Source: Caldithrix sp.
GTDB lineage: Bacteria > Zhuqueibacterota > Zhuqueibacteria > Thermofontimicrobiales > Sulfurfontimicrobiaceae
Assembly: GCA_020722815.1 (NCBI GenBank)
Contig: DYKB01000033.1
Location: forward strand, 1-64,000
Reading direction: 5' to 3'
DNA length: 64,000 nucleotides
Both the position numbers and the translations under genes were made by a program. Position 1 is the first letter of the stretch. Each line of letters begins with the position of its first letter. Under the pieces are notes generated by a model. The model made no database searches. It was not told the origin of the DNA and saw only the letters and a list, made by a program, of their open reading frames with translations. This document shows positions 16,991-25,904 of this stretch, in pieces.

Positions 16991-18433
16991 TCACGTCTTC
17001 CAAAATATTCGCAATCGGGTAAAAAATTTAACAAAATACGCTACGATGAATGTATAGCCAATCCCCAGCAACAAACCAGTTAACGGCGTTATCGAAAAAT
17101 TGGATAGCCAGCCCTGAAGGCCGCTCAGCACCAGAATCGGCCAGATAAAATTCATGAAACCCGCATAGGCAATCATTGAATTTTGGCCACAATCAATCAG
17201 AAGACTGAACCAGCGGTTCTTTTTATATTTGTCGATTATAATGATTAAGAAAATCAACAAGATCGTCGAGAGCGCTGTAACAATAAATAAGAAGCTCAGA
17301 GAAGGGACTTCCATATCATGTTTTTCTTTAAATGGGTTGATCATCAAGCCAGCAATAAACCAGTAAATTGCCCAGTAAAATAGCATTTTCAGCAGTTGTT
17401 CTGTGTCGCTGGTCGGGCGCTTCATGGTCAATAGTCCCAGGATAGTTAAAATACCAAGCCCATAAACGACATTTCGGGAAATCTGATCCGGATAATAAAA
17501 AAGGGTCAATCCCAAAATACTTAGTAAAATCAGTGATAAAAAAACCATTCGTGAACGAGACCATTGCGTTGCTTTAATCGGTTTTAGGTCACGGGGTTCA
17601 ATCCATTTTAACAACAATTCACCAGCAATAATCCCCGGAATGACAATCAATAAATATTGCAAATAAGCCCATTTAAAAAGCCAGGGACAGGGCGATGCAT
17701 GCCAGAACCAGCGAAGGGCACTGGTTTGCAACGAGGCGAAACGAAAGGCAATCAGTAAACCTAAAATCCCCAATCGGAGTAAAAATCGCCGATAGGTAAA
17801 AAGCCAGATAAGTGAACCCCAGAAGGCCATATTGGCGAGAATCAGTAAAAACGGATCCATCCGTTGTAATGAAAAGCCGCTCCCATCAAGATAGCGTAAA
17901 CGCCAAAGCAGAACCGCGCTTCCCACCCAGCCAACCCCCCGAATGATTCGCACAAACCAGATGTTCATAAATTGCGGCAGCCGGGTAAAAATGAAAAACA
18001 TTAAAATAAATCCAATGATTGCCAACAGCCAATCATTTCGAACCGGCTCCGGGTTCAGGATATAGGGTCTAATATGTTGCAAATAAAGTGCAAAGAAGAC
18101 TAACAAAAAAGTGCGCTTAATAATAGTCGCCAAAGATTTTTTGAAAGACTGACCTTCCTCCATTCGTTTGCCCTGCGAGAGCGGGATGGCGACACCAAGG
18201 GCAAAAAGAAACAGCGCAAACACCCAATCAATCCAGAAAGATTCCGGTAAAAGAGGCTTAATCGTTGAAATTGGACTGGCTTTTTCAGTCAGGTTTAGCC
18301 AGTGAGATAGCGTTGCCGGCGGAATCAACATCACAAATACCATTAAAATAATCGCAAAGCCTCGTAATGCATCCAGAGCTTGTTTTCGTTGGATCGAAAG
18401 ATGCGAACGCGGGATATAAAGAAATAAGCTCAT
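16991..18433 (-). CDS. NagX/HGSNAT-like multipass membrane acyltransferase
   Basis: About 480 residues from the ATG at 18433, chosen for the AAGGAA sequence just upstream; a frame start at 18478 would add fifteen polar residues before it. The opening RKQALDALRGFAIILMVFVM matches the DUF5009/COG4299 family (NagX, related to heparan-alpha-glucosaminide N-acetyltransferase). About ten to twelve membrane helices follow. Family members transfer acetyl groups across a membrane onto amino sugars; whether this one does is not shown. It is a single gene with a long gap upstream (18434-19296). The family assignment is fairly sure, the substrate is not. Confidence 0.75.
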   Translation of the reverse strand: MSLFLYIPRSHLSIQRKQALDALRGFAIILMVFVMLIPPATLSHWLNLTEKASPISTIKPLLPESFWIDWVFALFLFALGVAIPLSQGKRMEEGQSFKKSLATIIKRTFLLVFFALYLQHIRPYILNPEPVRNDWLLAIIGFILMFFIFTRLPQFMNIWFVRIIRGVGWVGSAVLLWRLRYLDGSGFSLQRMDPFLLILANMAFWGSLIWLFTYRRFLLRLGILGLLIAFRFASLQTSALRWFWHASPCPWLFKWAYLQYLLIVIPGIIAGELLLKWIEPRDLKPIKATQWSRSRMVFLSLILLSILGLTLFYYPDQISRNVVYGLGILTILGLLTMKRPTSDTEQLLKMLFYWAIYWFIAGLMINPFKEKHDMEVPSLSFLFIVTALSTILLIFLIIIIDKYKKNRWFSLLIDCGQNSMIAYAGFMNFIWPILVLSGLQGWLSNFSITPLTGLLLGIGYTFIVAYFVKFFTRLRIFWKT

Positions 18434-18649
18434 AGGCTGTTCCTTAAATTTTAAGTAAAAATAACATTTCACAATCAAAATCAGGAACTGGCAAGCAAAG
18501 ATTGTATATCATAAGATATTGAGTAAAATGCTGGAATGCAATAAAAAAGTTAAATTTTTGGAAAAAATTTTATTTAATCGATTCGGATATTCAATATATT
18601 GAGCGTTCATCCTCAATCCTGCTAGTTGGGACGATATCAGCCGAATTTA

Positions 18650-18972
18650 AAACTGCAATTTTTTCGTAATTTAGCAAAGCCTGTTCTCTCTTTGGTTACA
18701 AGAATGCTATGGAGCGATGAAATGCCTCGCTGCAAATTTTGCAGATCATTCTTTTATGATTCAATAGATTGCGCCGACAACGCCTGAAAAGCTTCTAATC
18801 GTGCAGAAATCGCCCTGAAAAACCAGTATTCCTCTTCCGTAACAATGCAACTGTTGCGCGCAAAAGCCAAATTTCTGCAAAATATGCACGACCCCCTGCA
18901 AATTTTGCAGTTCAAAGTGCAAAATTTGCAGCATCGGCTTTTTCAAAAGTTGTTAAGTTGTTGAAAATATTG
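18650..18972 (+). pseudogene. Possible decayed coding remnant with repeated CTGCAAATTTTGCA palindromes
   Basis: This part of the 863-bp gap shows a leucine/glutamine/basic coding-like stretch on the plus strand with a frame break: LRRQRLK in one frame (near 18770-18790), then an open frame from about 18791 reading ASNRAEIALKNQYSSS ... QLLRAKAKFLQ ... HRLFQKLLSC to a stop at about 18963. No start or ribosome site is seen. CTGCAAATTTTGCAG occurs at 18730-18744 and 18896-18910, and inverted at 18918-18931. It could be the fossil end of a helical protein, or the palindromes could be binding sites. The rest of the gap is AT-rich with no other gene. Confidence 0.3.
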
Positions 18973-19296
18973 AACTTTTTTTTGGTACATTTTTTGTGTT
19001 ATTAAGCGACATTAATATTTCAAAAATAACCAAAAGAATTATTTTCCCCCCGGGTGATTTAATGAATTTTGCCAGGGATAGCAAAAGGAAATCACTCTCT
19101 CTTTCCTGTTGATTGAATTCACTTTGTTAAAAAAGTTTGAATGAATATTTTAAAATATCTCCAGGGCGGTAATTCAATTTCTAGTAGGCTTATCGTGTTT
19201 TGCCAGAAACTTAATGAAATCGTCACAATTGAAATGAACACAGCTTTTTTAATTCATTATATCAATTAAATTAATTATTTTTGAGGAGGACTTTTT

Positions 19297-22200
19297 ATGC
19301 GCCAAAAATTTTTGTATTTTCACCTGTTATTCATTTTTTTTTTAATGAAAACATTTTTAGCCTTTAGCCAGGTATTTCAGGTCGATCACCTTGATGAAGA
19401 TTATTCGGAATTTAATTATCCCAAAATAGGGATTGATCAGTCAGGGAGTTTTGCAATCACCTTTTTTAATCAAGAAAATGGCTACCCCATCGGCGATTAT
19501 GTCGCCGCACAACTGTTCGATAAAAACGGCACTCCTGTCGAAAAAAGCATCATCGTTAGCAATAAAGAGTTTAATCAGCATTCTGAAATTACTTTTTATC
19601 CGGATGGAAAATTTCTGATATGCTGGAATAATTGTACCTATTCCCAACCGGCAATAAATTCAACAAAAAACCTGTCAAAGGTAGCAGAAAAGTGGTACTA
19701 CAATGGAAACTTTTTTAGAATTTACAATAAAAGTGGTATTCCATTGACAGACGAAATTAAAATCCCCAGGTTTAATGATAACTATAATTCCGGAATTATT
19801 CTTGATAAAAATTCAAATTTGATTTTTACGGGCACCAATAATGATGTATTTTGGCAGCTATATAATAGCGCTGGTACGCCCATTGGTGAACATAAAATCG
19901 TAAATGAGCAAACCAAACCAGGTCTTTTTAATCCACGGATTCGTCGTGATCGCATCGGTAACTTTGTAGTATGCTGGGGTGCTCCAAAAAGATGGTCTTT
20001 CAGCGCACCAGGAGATATCTACGCGCAGCGTTTTGATGCCAATGGAAATCCCCTGGGGAATAATTTTCGGATAAATGAAACAGATACTTCAGTCTTTGCG
20101 GCTGATCCAAACAATGATGAAGCCAGCCCGGGATTTGCCCTGGCCGTTGAATCAACGGGCAATTTTATGATCACCTGGTGTGATCGGCGGAATGGTCGAA
20201 AAGATATTTATGCCCAATATTATCAGAAAAATGGAACACCAATCGGAACGAATTTTCAGGTGAATCCTGAAAACACGTCTGTTCACACGCAACCAACAAT
20301 TGCAGCAGACGAAGGTGGTATTTTTGTTATCGGCTGGAAGAATGTTGCGCAAGCGACACACATTTATGCACAAAAATTCATTGGTAATCAAAAATATGGA
20401 GATGTCTTCCAGGTAAGTACTAACAATGAAATAAAACATCAACACCCCGACGTTGCCATGCGAAACGGCAAAATCTACTTTACATGGTCCGGTTCAGAGC
20501 GCATCGCATACAATTTCCAGCAGCATATTTATGGCCGGCTGATGAATTTTTATGAGGGTCCCAACTCGATTACTGTCCAATCACCCAACGGGGGTGAAAA
20601 CTGGTATGTGGGAAAAGAATATCCGATCTTATGGAATTCGGATAAGTTTGTTGGAAACGTAAAAATCGAACTTTCAACCAATAATGGCATCTCCTGGAAA
20701 GATTTAACAAATGGTGCGAACACCCCGAATGATGGCGAGTACAAGTTCACACCGGATATTTTTAAACTCTCCCAACAATGTTTGATCCGCGTTTCTTCAA
20801 TTGAAAATCCGACGGTTAAAGATCAAAGCAACGCCCTCTTCTCCATCCTGGATGATGGCGAACGATTATCATATCTCGCAGCCATGATTCCGACTGAATT
20901 ATCTGAACCCACAATCGATGGCGATTTATCTGATTCAATATGGAGCAAAGCCATCGTTGCCCAAGCGCTTACGAAAGGTGGAACGCCTGAAGAATTTTTG
21001 GAAAACTGGAATAATTTCGATGATAATAAAGTCTCCTGGAAGGCGCTCTGGAGTGAGAAAACCAATCAGGTCTATATCGCTATCGAAATTCAGGATGACA
21101 TCGCCGGCTTAAATGATCATGCTTTTCCCTCGTTCTGGCAGGATGATTGTCTGGAACTGTATGTTGACGGCGATACCAGCGGTGGTGAGTGCTCAACTTT
21201 TGAGGACGCCCAGCATTGGTTTATCCGAAGGGATAATAAAATTCGCCTGGCGTTCCTCAATTCGGAATACTCCGGGCCTCAAATAACATCAGCGGTCAAA
21301 CAGGGGCAAAATGGTAACTGGACGCTTGAAATTTCCATGCCAATCTTCGATAAATTTGAGACAGCTCCCCATCAATTAGCTTTGGGCGACGTTATTGGCT
21401 GGGATGTCTGGTATGATGACGCGGATAATAAAGTGCTCGAAAATGGGAAATATGTTCGCGAGCATCAGGTGGGTTGGGGCTACTCCGGCCCGGCGAATAA
21501 AAATGCTTCAAATTTTCATAAATTGCAATTGGGACCTGTATTGGCAGACTGGCAGATGCCAATTGTCGTTCAGACAGCAGAAGATTCGATGGTGCTTTAT
21601 ATGGGAGGTGCCAATGGTGCTATGGCGGGTTTTGATAGACAATACGATTTGCTGACACCGCCACCGGGTCAAACTTATACGACGTTTTTTCATATCGAAG
21701 AAACACCCAATTTTCTCATAACTGACATCCGTCCCTGGAAAGAACCTTATAATTCTGAGATTACCTGGTCGTTGAGGATCGTAAACGCTGGCGATAAGAC
21801 ATCGAATATCACCTGGAATCCGGAATTTTTACCAAATGAAGGGGCCTTTAACTGTACAAGCTCAGATGTCAAGCTGGATATGCGAAATAACGAAACGGTT
21901 TCCGTAACAGGAAATGCGACCCTTTATTTTAAATATTGGCCAAGCATGATAGTAGAAAGTATTACTTATGAATTTCCAGCGGCTGGTTGGTATCTCATCT
22001 CCCTGCCGATTCGCCCTGAAAACGATGGACTCAGTACTTTATTCCCGAATGCGCTCATGGCGTATGCATATAATTCACAAAATCAAACTTATGAAGCAGT
22101 AACAACCCTGAAACCCCAATCAGGTTATTGGTTATTAGTATTAAATCCGGGGACGGTGACAATTTCTGGTATTCCAGTTACAAAATATTCAGAAAACTAT

Positions 22201-22815
22201 CAAACCGGTTGGCATCTGATTGGTTCAGTCAGCGATACGATGAACTTTTTTGAACCGAATGACAATCCCGACGGGGCTGTTATCTGTTTTTATGGCTGGA
22301 ATTCTTCAAAAAAACAGTACGAACCAGTTTATCCCGGTGAAACACCACAGCTTATCCCGGGACAGGGCTATTGGATGGCGGCCTTAAACGCTTGTGAAGT
22401 GACTTTTGATCCCGGTGAACCAATGGATTCAAGCGCACTTCAGGCTAAACCGCCACTCAATTTTATCAATTTACAAAAAACAATGCCGCCGGCACCTCCA
22501 ATTTTGTCAACAGCATCAGAAATGCCGGCAATTCCGGATAATAATATTTTATCCTATAATTACCCCAATCCATTCAATCCCGAAACCACCATTTGTTATG
22601 GTTTAAAAACGGCGGGATTGACGCAAATCTACATTTACAATCTCATGGGACAACGGATTCGGACTTTGCTTGAAATGCAGCAGGCTGCTGGCTGGTATCA
22701 AGTACGCTGGGATGGTCGGGATAATCACGGAGAGATGATGAGCAGCGGAATTTATTTCTATTCAATTCAATCCCCGGAATTTTCTGAAACCAAAAAAATG
22801 ATCATGCTGAAATAA
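19297..22815 (+). CDS. Very large secreted CBM9-like protein with T9SS sorting domain
   Basis: 1172 residues with AGGAGG eight bases before the ATG and a signal peptide (FHLLFIFFLMKTFLAFSQ). Residues about 30-420 are repeated propeller-like strands (FQVNPENTS, DIYAQRFDANGNPLG, DIYAQYYQKNGTPIG), each near 50 residues. About 425-515 is a Ser-Thr-rich GPI-anchored-type beta domain (PNGGENWYVGKEYPILW). About 535-740 is a family 9 carbohydrate-binding-like domain (IDGDLSDSIWSKA ... DDCLELYVDGD). The C-terminus, NYPNPFNPETTICYGL ... SGIYFYSIQ, is a T9SS type A sorting domain. It is probably a surface glycan-binding or scaffold protein. It is a single gene, closed by the terminator at 22833. Confidence 0.88.
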   Translation: MRQKFLYFHLLFIFFLMKTFLAFSQVFQVDHLDEDYSEFNYPKIGIDQSGSFAITFFNQENGYPIGDYVAAQLFDKNGTPVEKSIIVSNKEFNQHSEITFYPDGKFLICWNNCTYSQPAINSTKNLSKVAEKWYYNGNFFRIYNKSGIPLTDEIKIPRFNDNYNSGIILDKNSNLIFTGTNNDVFWQLYNSAGTPIGEHKIVNEQTKPGLFNPRIRRDRIGNFVVCWGAPKRWSFSAPGDIYAQRFDANGNPLGNNFRINETDTSVFAADPNNDEASPGFALAVESTGNFMITWCDRRNGRKDIYAQYYQKNGTPIGTNFQVNPENTSVHTQPTIAADEGGIFVIGWKNVAQATHIYAQKFIGNQKYGDVFQVSTNNEIKHQHPDVAMRNGKIYFTWSGSERIAYNFQQHIYGRLMNFYEGPNSITVQSPNGGENWYVGKEYPILWNSDKFVGNVKIELSTNNGISWKDLTNGANTPNDGEYKFTPDIFKLSQQCLIRVSSIENPTVKDQSNALFSILDDGERLSYLAAMIPTELSEPTIDGDLSDSIWSKAIVAQALTKGGTPEEFLENWNNFDDNKVSWKALWSEKTNQVYIAIEIQDDIAGLNDHAFPSFWQDDCLELYVDGDTSGGECSTFEDAQHWFIRRDNKIRLAFLNSEYSGPQITSAVKQGQNGNWTLEISMPIFDKFETAPHQLALGDVIGWDVWYDDADNKVLENGKYVREHQVGWGYSGPANKNASNFHKLQLGPVLADWQMPIVVQTAEDSMVLYMGGANGAMAGFDRQYDLLTPPPGQTYTTFFHIEETPNFLITDIRPWKEPYNSEITWSLRIVNAGDKTSNITWNPEFLPNEGAFNCTSSDVKLDMRNNETVSVTGNATLYFKYWPSMIVESITYEFPAAGWYLISLPIRPENDGLSTLFPNALMAYAYNSQNQTYEAVTTLKPQSGYWLLVLNPGTVTISGIPVTKYSENYQTGWHLIGSVSDTMNFFEPNDNPDGAVICFYGWNSSKKQYEPVYPGETPQLIPGQGYWMAALNACEVTFDPGEPMDSSALQAKPPLNFINLQKTMPPAPPILSTASEMPAIPDNNILSYNYPNPFNPETTICYGLKTAGLTQIYIYNLMGQRIRTLLEMQQAAGWYQVRWDGRDNHGEMMSSGIYFYSIQSPEFSETKKMIMLK

Positions 22816-22832
22816 TTTTCCTTCTGCGCAAG

Positions 22833-22875
22833 CTCGTTCCCACATTTCAGCGATGTGGGAACGAGACTTTTTTTC
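22833..22875 (+). terminator. Strong intrinsic terminator
   Basis: CTCGTTCCCACAT (22833-22845) pairs perfectly with ATGTGGGAACGAG (22853-22865) around a 7-base loop and is followed by ACTTTTTTTCT. It ends the large secreted-protein transcript 17 bp after the stop. The GGGAACGAG arm resembles the GGAACGAG arm of the 1-1008 array, so it may be a co-opted REP-type palindrome. Confidence 0.93.
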
Positions 22876-22898
22876 TCAAGTGCCTTCAGGATTTTAAG

Positions 22899-23155
22899 CA
22901 ATAGTGTTCGGCACATTCAAGAAAATGACTGCTCTTTCAAAAACAAAGCGACTCGCCATACCCGTCCGTTAGCTAACGGATTATCGGGCATTCATAATTT
23001 TGTGTAAAATGGATTCCCACCAAACTTGTACTCGAATGCTTTTGCCAGGTAAACATGCGGGAATGACAAAGATCGGTATGGGGGTGATTGGGCACTTAAT
23101 TTATTAATTTAAATAATGTTACGCTATCATCAATAAAGTGCGCCGAACGCCATTG
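22899..23155. mobile_element. MITE-like intergenic element, copy A
   Basis: About 257 bp, bounded by imperfect terminal inverted repeats: CAATAGTGTTCGGCAC at the left, and at the right GTGCGCCGAACGCCATTG. It is homologous along its length with 40882-41131, sharing AAGAAAATG near the left end, TATCGGGCATTCA and CAAACTTGTACTCGAAT inside. It contains the perfect palindrome CCGTTAGCTAACGG. It encodes no protein, consistent with a non-autonomous element. Confidence 0.75.
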
Positions 23156-23232
23156 ATTTCAAACACTATTTCACCCGGTTGAAAATTTTAACATTTGGAA
23201 GCGAACTTGACAATAATTTTACAATAAAATGC

Positions 23233-23261
23233 TTGCTTTTTCATTTTTTTTTACTTATATT
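23233..23261 (+). promoter_or_regulatory. Candidate csp promoter
   Basis: TTGCTT (23233-23238), 17 bp, TATATT (23256-23261). A start near 23268 would give a leader of about 190 nt before the cold-shock gene, with the terminator-like hairpin 23353-23398 inside it. The -35 is only a partial match in an AT-rich region. Confidence 0.4.
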
Positions 23262-23352
23262 AATATTGCTTTAAGTAACTGTACACTATTTTTTATGTTT
23301 TTTAGGTATGAGCTTTATCAAGTTGTGAGCAACACTGAATAAGCAGCACCCC

Positions 23353-23398
23353 AAAATCGTAGAGAAAGGAGCAGTTCCTTTCAAAACGATTTTTTTTT
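23353..23398 (+). terminator. Terminator-like nested hairpin in the csp leader
   Basis: The outer stem is AAAATCGT (23353-23360) with ACGATTTT (23386-23393), the inner stem GAAAGGA (23364-23370) with TCCTTTC (23376-23382), and a run of U follows to 23398. It lies 62 bp before the csp start codon. It either ends a short upstream RNA or controls read-through into csp. Confidence 0.8.
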
Positions 23399-23460
23399 GC
23401 CGTAAAAGCAAAAAACTGGTTGTACGTTTTAATTAATTTTCATTTTTAAGGATTTACCAG

Positions 23461-23661
23461 ATGGAAAAAGGAACTGTAAAGTGGTTTAATAGCTCAAAAG
23501 GCTATGGCTTTATCACCCGTGAAGATGGTGGAGACGTTTTTGTGCATTATCAATCAATTATGAGCAAAGGCTTTAAAACACTCAATGAAGGCGATCAGGT
23601 AGAATTTAGCGTTGAAAAGGGTGCCAAAGGCTTACAGGCCACTAACGTAGTTAAACTTTAA
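23461..23661 (+). CDS. Cold-shock domain protein (CspA family)
   Basis: 66 residues, the usual family length. The single cold-shock beta barrel carries both RNA-binding motifs, KGYGFITRE (RNP1) and VFVHYQSI (RNP2), after the typical opening GTVKWFN. These proteins bind single-stranded RNA or DNA, melt RNA structure and can act as transcription antiterminators. The AAGGAT ribosome site stands about ten bases before the ATG. Its mRNA leader contains a terminator-like hairpin (23353-23398), so autogenous antitermination is possible. It is a single gene with its own downstream terminator. Confidence 0.97.
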   Translation: MEKGTVKWFNSSKGYGFITREDGGDVFVHYQSIMSKGFKTLNEGDQVEFSVEKGAKGLQATNVVKL

Positions 23662-23675
23662 TCCGAATTTTCGTG

Positions 23676-23707
23676 AACCCCTGTCCCAACCGACAGGGGT
23701 TTTTTGT
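23676..23707 (+). terminator. Intrinsic terminator of csp
   Basis: AACCCCTGTC (23676-23685) pairs with GACAGGGGTT (23692-23701) around a 6-base loop and is followed by a T tract, 14 bp after the csp stop. Confidence 0.95.
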
Positions 23708-23949
23708 TTCTATCCGAATCTACTCACTCTTTTTTGACAAAATCCTCTCTTTTCATCTTCATGAATGTCCACACGCTATTAAATTTCGATAGTCATTCAT
23801 GCGATATAAAACTTTAAAAAAAATTATAGCCGAAATGATTTTAATTTTGTATAATTAACCTGAAAATTTTAGCTCAAATATTTCTATCTTAAACATATCT
23901 CGTTCCATTATTGTTTTTAAAAATGTTAAAATGCGAATGAGGAAATATT

Positions 23950-24957
23950 ATGAAAAATGCCAGTCATTGGTCTCCGAATCTCGCGAACGAAAATTTTAAA
24001 ATTGCCAAATTTAAATTTATTCTCCAGGCCAGAGAACCGATTCATTTACCGCCGTATAAAGGCTCTGCCTTGCGCGGAGGATTCGGCATGTCTTTTCGAA
24101 AAACCTGCTGCGTGATGGAAAAGCAGGACTGCCGGGGCTGCCAGTTGAATTCAAGCTGTGCATATGCTTATATTTTCGAAACGCCGCAAACTGATAAACT
24201 CAATATCAATTACCAGTCCAGTAACCTGCCCCATCCATTTATCATTGAACCACCGGCAACTGATCGGCGCATCTTCAATCCCGACGATGAAATTGACTTT
24301 GGATTAGTATTAATCGGAAAAAGTCTCGATTATCTTCCCTATTTCGTTTTTGCCTTTTATCAATTAGGCCAGCTGGGACTGGGAAGTGGTAAGGGCAAAT
24401 TTCATCTCAAATCAGTATTCGCCATCGACCAGCCGGAAGGGTTGCCCGATAATCAGGTTTATGATGAAAAGACTCAAATGCTCAATAATGATTTTACCGG
24501 CTGGGATCTCCCCATGATTTTGGCGGCCAGTGAAAAGATAGCATCCGAATCACTTCAATTGAATTTTCTTACTCCAACCCGTCTGATCGATCAAAATCAA
24601 CTCGCCAATCATTTGCCTTTTGAGCTGCTGATGCGTTCTATTTTGCGGCGAGTTTCCCTGCTCGGTCGGATTCATTGTGGTAGCAACTGGGATCTTCCTT
24701 TTAATGAGATTATTGAAACAGCTCAACATTCGGTCAAAATATTACGGGAAAATTTTCGCTGGAGTGATTGGGAGCGTTATTCTACGCGCCAGAAACAACG
24801 CATGAAACTCGGCGGCATCATTGGAACGGTGATATATTCAGGTTCACTGGCACCATTTATTCCCTTCATTTTATTAGGTGAATTTGTTCATCTGGGAAAA
24901 AACACCACTTTCGGATTAGGTCAATATCGAATAGACAAATTTCAGGAATCTTCATAA
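23950..24957 (+). CDS. cas6: CRISPR-associated endoribonuclease Cas6 family (RAMP), solitary
   Basis: 335 residues. The N-terminal ferredoxin-like RAMP region holds IHLPPYKGSALRGGFG, followed by a cysteine cluster (CCVMEKQDCRGCQLNSSC) typical of the larger Cas6 group. The C-terminal RAMP half ends in the glycine-rich loop (HLGKNTTFGLGQYRI). Cas6 enzymes cut precursor CRISPR RNA in the repeat. Neither cas genes nor a CRISPR array occurs in this window, so it either serves arrays elsewhere in trans or has another RNA target. A TGAGGAAAT ribosome site precedes the ATG. It is followed by a 947-bp gap with DnaA-box-like sites. Confidence 0.85.
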   Translation: MKNASHWSPNLANENFKIAKFKFILQAREPIHLPPYKGSALRGGFGMSFRKTCCVMEKQDCRGCQLNSSCAYAYIFETPQTDKLNINYQSSNLPHPFIIEPPATDRRIFNPDDEIDFGLVLIGKSLDYLPYFVFAFYQLGQLGLGSGKGKFHLKSVFAIDQPEGLPDNQVYDEKTQMLNNDFTGWDLPMILAASEKIASESLQLNFLTPTRLIDQNQLANHLPFELLMRSILRRVSLLGRIHCGSNWDLPFNEIIETAQHSVKILRENFRWSDWERYSTRQKQRMKLGGIIGTVIYSGSLAPFIPFILLGEFVHLGKNTTFGLGQYRIDKFQESS

Positions 24958-24997
24958 ACTTAAAAAAAACGACATAAAAACTATTAAATGGCCAGAA

Positions 24998-25109
24998 TGT
25001 GAATAAGTTATTTTTTTCTTTCAATCTTGTGAATAATTCACATTATCACCCGGATTTAACCCAATTTCTTTTTTCCACATTTAAAAAAATGTGGATAACT
25101 TGTGGATAA
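24998..25109. promoter_or_regulatory. Cluster of DnaA-box-like sequences (candidate origin or DnaA-binding region)
   Basis: Four same-orientation boxes are seen: TGTGAATAA at 24998-25006 and 25028-25036 (one mismatch) and perfect TGTGGATAA at 25090-25098 and 25101-25109. A reverse near-match TTTTCCACA lies at 25072-25080, and another near-match TGTTGATAA at 25524-25532. The surrounding 947-bp gap is very AT-rich with no gene. The palindrome TGTGAATAATTCACA (25028-25042) overlaps one box. DnaA itself is not encoded in the window. Confidence 0.5.
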
Positions 25110-25351
25110 ATTTTCTGCGGAAAATTGGTTATTCATCATTTCGTTCAAAATTCAAATTTTATGCCCTGAAAATTACTGGCAGACTGATAAGATGAACCTG
25201 AAATAAAAACAGTGCCTTTCGAAAAAATGAAAAAAATATTTAAAATTCATCCTGAAAAGATAAGCTAAAAGCCACCAGATGAAAAAACTGTGGTCGTACT
25301 TATTTTATAAATTTTAAGAAGTTATTCGATTTAAAAATTGTAACTTATTCC

Positions 25352-25428
25352 TTGACAGGCAATCTTTTTTTGTTTATTCTTTATTGCCAGTATCTGTGAT
25401 CTGGATCACGACAATTTTTATGTATAAT
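25352..25428 (+). promoter_or_regulatory. Promoter with CRP-like site upstream of the sugar operon
   Basis: TTGACA (25352-25357), 17 bp, TATTCT (25375-25380) is a fair sigma-70-type promoter. Just downstream, TGTGA-TCTGGA-TCACG (25395-25410) matches the CRP consensus except for the last base, and a second -10-like TATAAT lies at 25423-25428. The start codon of the operon is about 480 bp further on, so the link to it is inference. Confidence 0.4.
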
Positions 25429-25904
25429 TTTTCAACAATGGTATTTTCGTCATCCGGCTGAATACTACCGATAATCACTTAATTTTAAGATTTAAACACA
25501 GCATTGAGGATTGTTGATTCAATGTTGATAACTTGTTAATTATACTGAATTGTTAAGAAATTTTAACGGCTTGAAATTTGAAATATTCATTATTACCATT
25601 AATTGTAATTCATTGATTGTTATTGTGAAAAAATGAAAGAATTTGATATATTTCTATTTCAGGATGTCTTTTTATTTTCTGATGGTATCGATAATTAACG
25701 GACGAAAGCGATTATGATGAATCCTGCATGAAGCGCAATATGTCTTACATGAAAATGTCAGGCATTAAGTCAATAACAATGCACATTTTCACGCGTTACG
25801 CATCAAATAATAATTTAAAAATTCATTAACACAAAATAATATTATGAAATGCAAATGAATACATCAATTATTACGTACAATTCAATTATGAATAAGGAGG
25901 AAGC

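Noticed and set aside
18981..18998. Sigma-54-type promoter for the large secreted protein
   Set aside because: The spacing fits but the -12 GC is GT and the region is AT-rich; the start codon is about 300 bp away.
24958..25904. CRISPR array next to cas6
   Set aside because: No repeat with regular spacing of about 60-70 bp is visible; the only repeated motifs are DnaA-box-like 9-mers.
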